Assembly (NCBI RefSeq): GCF_011758745.1
Contig: NZ_JAANOV010000001.1
Span: forward strand, 3,038,001 to 3,102,000
Length of the DNA: 64,000 nucleotides
Direction: 5' to 3'
DNA from: Amycolatopsis granulosa
GTDB taxonomy: Bacteria > Actinomycetota > Actinomycetes > Mycobacteriales > Pseudonocardiaceae
Shown: piece after piece, positions 61,428 to 64,000 of the stretch
Numbering within the stretch: position 1 is the stretch's first letter
Layout: each line of letters begins with the position of its first letter
Made by a program: the position numbers and the translations under genes
Notes under the pieces: generated by a model
Database searches by the model: none
Seen by the model: only the letters and a program-made list of their open reading frames with translations
What the model was told of the DNA's origin: nothing

Positions 61428-62471
61428 TCACGCGCCCAGGCTCGCCGCCTTCCGGGTGGCGCCCGGCTTCGGCACGGCGATGCGCGCGTTGCGGACCTCG
61501 ACCAGCAGCCGCCGCTTGCGCTTGTGCGTCTCGACCAGGCCGGCCAGGTACTCGCCGAACTCCGGCACCCGGTCCGCGCGCTTGTGCAGGGCACGCAGCT
61601 CGCGCAGCCGCTGGGCCGCCTCGCGGTAGCCGTCCGGGTCCCGGAGCTCGATGAGCTCCTCGACGTGCAGCCGGTAGACCGGGATCGCCGCGGCCGGATC
61701 CCGCTCGGCGAGCTGGGCGAGCGCCTGGGCGCGTTCGGCAGGCCAGCGGTCCAGCTCCTCGGCGGCGGCCCGCAGCGCGCGATAGGTGTCCGGGGACGGG
61801 TTGCGGCGGAACTCGGCCCGGCGCAGGGCGAGCACACCCTCCCGGGGGTGCACGACGGTGCGCGCGGCGTGCGCGATCGCCTCGCCGTGCCGGCCCGCGG
61901 AGCGGAGCAACCGGACGATGCGCAGCGTGGTGGCCGGGGTGGGCGGCTGGGCGGCCAGGATCGCCAGGAGGGTGTCGACGTCGCCGGTGACCTCGGCGAT
62001 CTGTTCGGCCAGGCGGCGGGCGGCCGCGCTGCGCGGTTTCCCGTCGAGCGTGGCGCGGAGGTGCTGCAGGCCCTCGTCGCCCAGCGCGACGGCGAAGTCG
62101 GCGAGGTTCATCGCGGGCCAGCCGGGACGCTCGAGCTGGGTGTCCAGGATCCAGTCGGCCAGCTCACGCGGATCCGGCCGGTGGGCGGCGCAGGCACGGG
62201 CGTAGAGGCCGATGGCGCGGCGCAGCTCGGCGCCGGCGGCGCAGCTGTCGGCCATCCGGCGGGCGAGCGGGGTCAGGTCGGCCTGGGTGCCCGCGTCGAG
62301 GAGCCGCTGCAGGGTGTCCAGGATCGGACCGACCTTGCCGTGCGCGACCGCGCGCAGCTCCAGCTCGTGCCGCAACCGCGGGTCGCGGCCGGCCTGCTCG
62401 AGGAGCAGGTCGGCGAGGGTCTCCGCGTCAAGAGTGCGCAGGTAGCCGCGCAGATCCGGGGCGGAGGTCAT
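61428..62471 (-). CDS. Helical-repeat hypothetical protein B of tandem pair
   Basis: 347 residues, paralog of the gene just downstream: PDLRGYLRTLDAETLADLLLEQ, AIGLYARACAAHRPDPRELADW and KRKRRLLVEVRNARIAVPK match it block by block. It has ~10 extra C-terminal residues. The ATG at 62471 is chosen by matching the paralog's start. 50 bases separate the two genes. Function unknown. Confidence 0.75.
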   Translation of the reverse strand: MTSAPDLRGYLRTLDAETLADLLLEQAGRDPRLRHELELRAVAHGKVGPILDTLQRLLDAGTQADLTPLARRMADSCAAGAELRRAIGLYARACAAHRPDPRELADWILDTQLERPGWPAMNLADFAVALGDEGLQHLRATLDGKPRSAAARRLAEQIAEVTGDVDTLLAILAAQPPTPATTLRIVRLLRSAGRHGEAIAHAARTVVHPREGVLALRRAEFRRNPSPDTYRALRAAAEELDRWPAERAQALAQLAERDPAAAIPVYRLHVEELIELRDPDGYREAAQRLRELRALHKRADRVPEFGEYLAGLVETHKRKRRLLVEVRNARIAVPKPGATRKAASLGA

Positions 62472-62554
62472 GCGCACATCCTGCCGCACCCAATGGGAGG
62501 AGAACGTCACCCGAGAGCGTCATTTTCCCGAACCGCACTGACGCTGCGTGAGCA

Positions 62555-62902
62555 TCAGCAGGGGCTGAGCCACTGGAAGAAGTACCCGGTGGACGCTTCG
62601 CGATCGAGGTCGTCCAGAAGGGGAACGGGCGAGATCTCCGGCACGCTGCGCGGGTACGGGCGCCAGCGGCCCGCGTCGGCGAGGTAGTACAGCGACCACA
62701 TCTCGTCGAGGCCGTAGCGGAGCTGGGCGAAGGGCCGCTCGGCCGGGCCGTCGCCCGCCCACTCGGCCCGCCGCTCGACGAGGGTCACGATCCGCCCGCG
62801 CCAGCGGGACAGCACCGTGTACTCGCCGCGCTGACCAGCCGGAACCCGCCGCTCACACCAACGATCGATCTGGCGTTGCTGCAGCTCGGGTATCGGCGAC
62901 AT
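62555..62902 (-). CDS. DUF3024-like small protein
   Basis: 115 residues. ELQQRQIDRWCERRVP at the start and RPFAQLRYGLDEMWSLYYLADAGRWRPYP in the middle (cut short) match what I recall of the DUF3024 family. Soluble, Trp/Tyr-rich. ATG 62902 or GTG 62908. It is divergent from the MazG-like gene. Function unknown. Confidence 0.75.
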   Translation of the reverse strand: MSPIPELQQRQIDRWCERRVPAGQRGEYTVLSRWRGRIVTLVERRAEWAGDGPAERPFAQLRYGLDEMWSLYYLADAGRWRPYPRSVPEISPVPLLDDLDREASTGYFFQWLSPC

Positions 62903-62957
62903 ACCCACAGTGATACCGCAACTCGACCGGGCCGGGTGGCACCGGATACTGCCCCCT

Positions 62958-63281
62958 GTGACACTCGACGATCTGCGACGGCGGCTGGCCGAGTTCGCCG
63001 CCGCCCGGGACTGGCAGCGGTTCCACACCCCGAAGAACCTGGTCATGGCACTGTCCGGCGAGGTCGGCGAGCTGACCGCGCTGTTCCAGTGGCTCACCCC
63101 CGAGGAGTCCGCGCGGATCCTCGACGACCCCGCCTCCCGCGCCGCGGTGCTCGACGAACTCGCCGACGTCACGCTCTACCTCACCCGCCTGGCCGACGTG
63201 CTCGGCGTCGACCTCCTCGAAGCCGCCCAGGCGAAGATCGATCGCAACGAGTCCCGCTTCCCGGCTGATCGTTTCGACTAA
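62958..63281 (+). CDS. MazG-like nucleotide pyrophosphohydrolase
   Basis: 107 residues of the all-alpha NTP-pyrophosphatase superfamily (MazG-like/RS21-C6 branch). Metal-binding pairs are visible in ALSGEVGELTALF (E..E) and VLDELADVTLYL (E..D). A KNLVMAL stretch precedes them. It probably removes non-canonical (d)NTPs. The GTG at 62958 gives the canonical start. The stop at 63281 is followed by a likely promoter (TAACCT) for the next gene. Confidence 0.9.
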   Translation: MTLDDLRRRLAEFAAARDWQRFHTPKNLVMALSGEVGELTALFQWLTPEESARILDDPASRAAVLDELADVTLYLTRLADVLGVDLLEAAQAKIDRNESRFPADRFD

Positions 63282-63374
63282 CCTGGCAGGCGCGGCCCGA
63301 CGGGCACCGAAGCAGCCGCTTCGTCGCTGCCCCCACCCGCACGTGGATGACGCGTGCCCAGTGGGGGAATCGAA

Positions 63375-64000
63375 GTGGCTCTTGTCCGGCACAGTGCCGC
63401 ACACCTGCTCGCGGAGGCGAACACCGGCCAGTTGCCCAGGACCCTGAACGACCAGGCCGGTTTCCAGTGGGGACACCGGGTCGCCGCGAGCGAGGTGCGC
63501 TCGTGGGCCGGCAGCCTGCCACCGTTCCTGGCCGACGTGGTGGACGCCGGGCTGGGCCGGGTCGAGGTGCTGCTGGAGCACCGGTTGCCGCACAGCCCGA
63601 AGCGGGTGGACGTGGTGCTGTGCGGGGTGCACCCGAGGACGGGCGCGGCCAGCTACGTCCTCGTCGAGCTGAAGCAGTGGTCGAAGGCGGAATCGCTGGC
63701 GGCGGATCTCGTGCTGATCGACTCGCGCCGGGAGCCGGTGCTGCACCCGGTCGAGCAGGTCCGGCGGTACTGCGAGTACCTCCTCGATTCGACGCCCGCG
63801 CTCGCCGAGGCACCGAACGCCCTGCACGGCATCGCCTACCTGCACAACGCCGAGTCGGCCGGGGTGCCGACGCTGCACCAGTACCAGCCGAGCGAGTTCG
63901 GCTCGCTGTTCACCATGGACGACAAGGCGAAGCTGGCCGATCGCCTGCGGGCGGTCCTCGACCCCGGCGCCGACCGCGACGCGGCCCGCCGGGCGGCCGA
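63375..64000 (+). CDS. N-terminal part of a protein with D/ExK nuclease-like domain (DUF2075-type helicase likely)
   Basis: 208 residues are visible and the frame is open at the right edge. The N-terminal part runs LLAEANTGQLPRTLNDQAGFQWG, then RVDVVLCGVHPRTG and YVLVELKQWSKAE, then HPVEQVRRYCEYLLD. An Asp in RVDVVL followed by E-x-K (ELK) gives the PD-(D/E)xK nuclease pattern. In similar proteins I know this precedes a DUF2075 helicase domain, which would lie outside the window. The GTG at 63375 has a GGGGGA ribosome binding site; a GTG at 63354 is the alternative. Confidence 0.8.
   Translation, partial: MALVRHSAAHLLAEANTGQLPRTLNDQAGFQWGHRVAASEVRSWAGSLPPFLADVVDAGLGRVEVLLEHRLPHSPKRVDVVLCGVHPRTGAASYVLVELKQWSKAESLAADLVLIDSRREPVLHPVEQVRRYCEYLLDSTPALAEAPNALHGIAYLHNAESAGVPTLHQYQPSEFGSLFTMDDKAKLADRLRAVLDPGADRDAARRAA

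Overview
The window is uniformly GC-rich (roughly 70% or more), uses GTG starts often, packs genes with ATGA/GTGA overlaps and shows many leaderless-type starts, all typical of a high-GC actinobacterium. Gene content and order follow the Mycobacterium tuberculosis blocks Rv3777-Rv3792, Rv3805c-Rv3813c and Rv3834c-Rv3838c, but no mycolate genes (pks13, fadD32, antigen 85) and no emb genes lie between them. An arabinogalactan wall without mycolates fits Pseudonocardiaceae, and Amycolatopsis is my best guess (inference). I found no rRNA, tRNA, insertion sequence, prophage or CRISPR array.

Region 1 (1-24.9 kb) is the galactan/arabinan core. It holds a partial M28 peptidase, a quinone reductase, a PLP-fold protein lacking the PLP lysine, the proteasome activator Bpa, the export pair Wzm/Wzt with GlfT1, GlfT2 behind a GtrA protein, DprE1/DprE2, and a leftward operon glf - PAP2 phosphatase - ubiA - aftA - unknown - GT-C membrane protein. 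Together these make UDP-galactofuranose and decaprenyl-phospho-arabinose, build and export galactan, and add the first arabinose. DprE1 has serine where M. tuberculosis has the benzothiazinone-reactive cysteine.

Region 2 (25-41 kb) is accessory surface glycan. A leftward seven-gene operon (LpxA-type acyltransferase, acyl carrier protein, short-chain reductase, AMP ligase, LuxE, LuxC, UPF0104 membrane protein) diverges from a DegT aminotransferase and a GnnA/WlbA-like sugar dehydrogenase. This is the gene logic of 3-amino-sugar N-acylation known from lipid A, in an organism expected to have no lipid A. The LpxA-like protein keeps the four histidines I align with the E. coli enzyme and carries methionine at the chain-length ruler position. 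It is my leading candidate for an undescribed system. A second leftward set (aminotransferase, epimerase, GT4, hexapeptide acyltransferase) lies beyond an MFS/AraC divergent pair.

Region 3 (41-58.6 kb) is mostly housekeeping: lhgO, an unusual serS, a PRC-barrel protein, an SDR/MarR pair sharing a perfect palindrome, a dehalogenase-like hydrolase, a YjfL/YjfC/YgiB-type operon, Rv3835- and Rv3836-like proteins, an MFS exporter, an acyl-CoA synthetase, secreted lipoproteins, phosphoglycerate mutase plus pheA, a macro-domain protein and coaA.

Region 4 (58.6-64 kb) is poorly characterised: a membrane microprotein, a very acidic protein, two tandem paralogs, a DUF3024-like protein, a MazG-like protein, and the start of a protein with a D/ExK nuclease-like domain that runs off the right edge.
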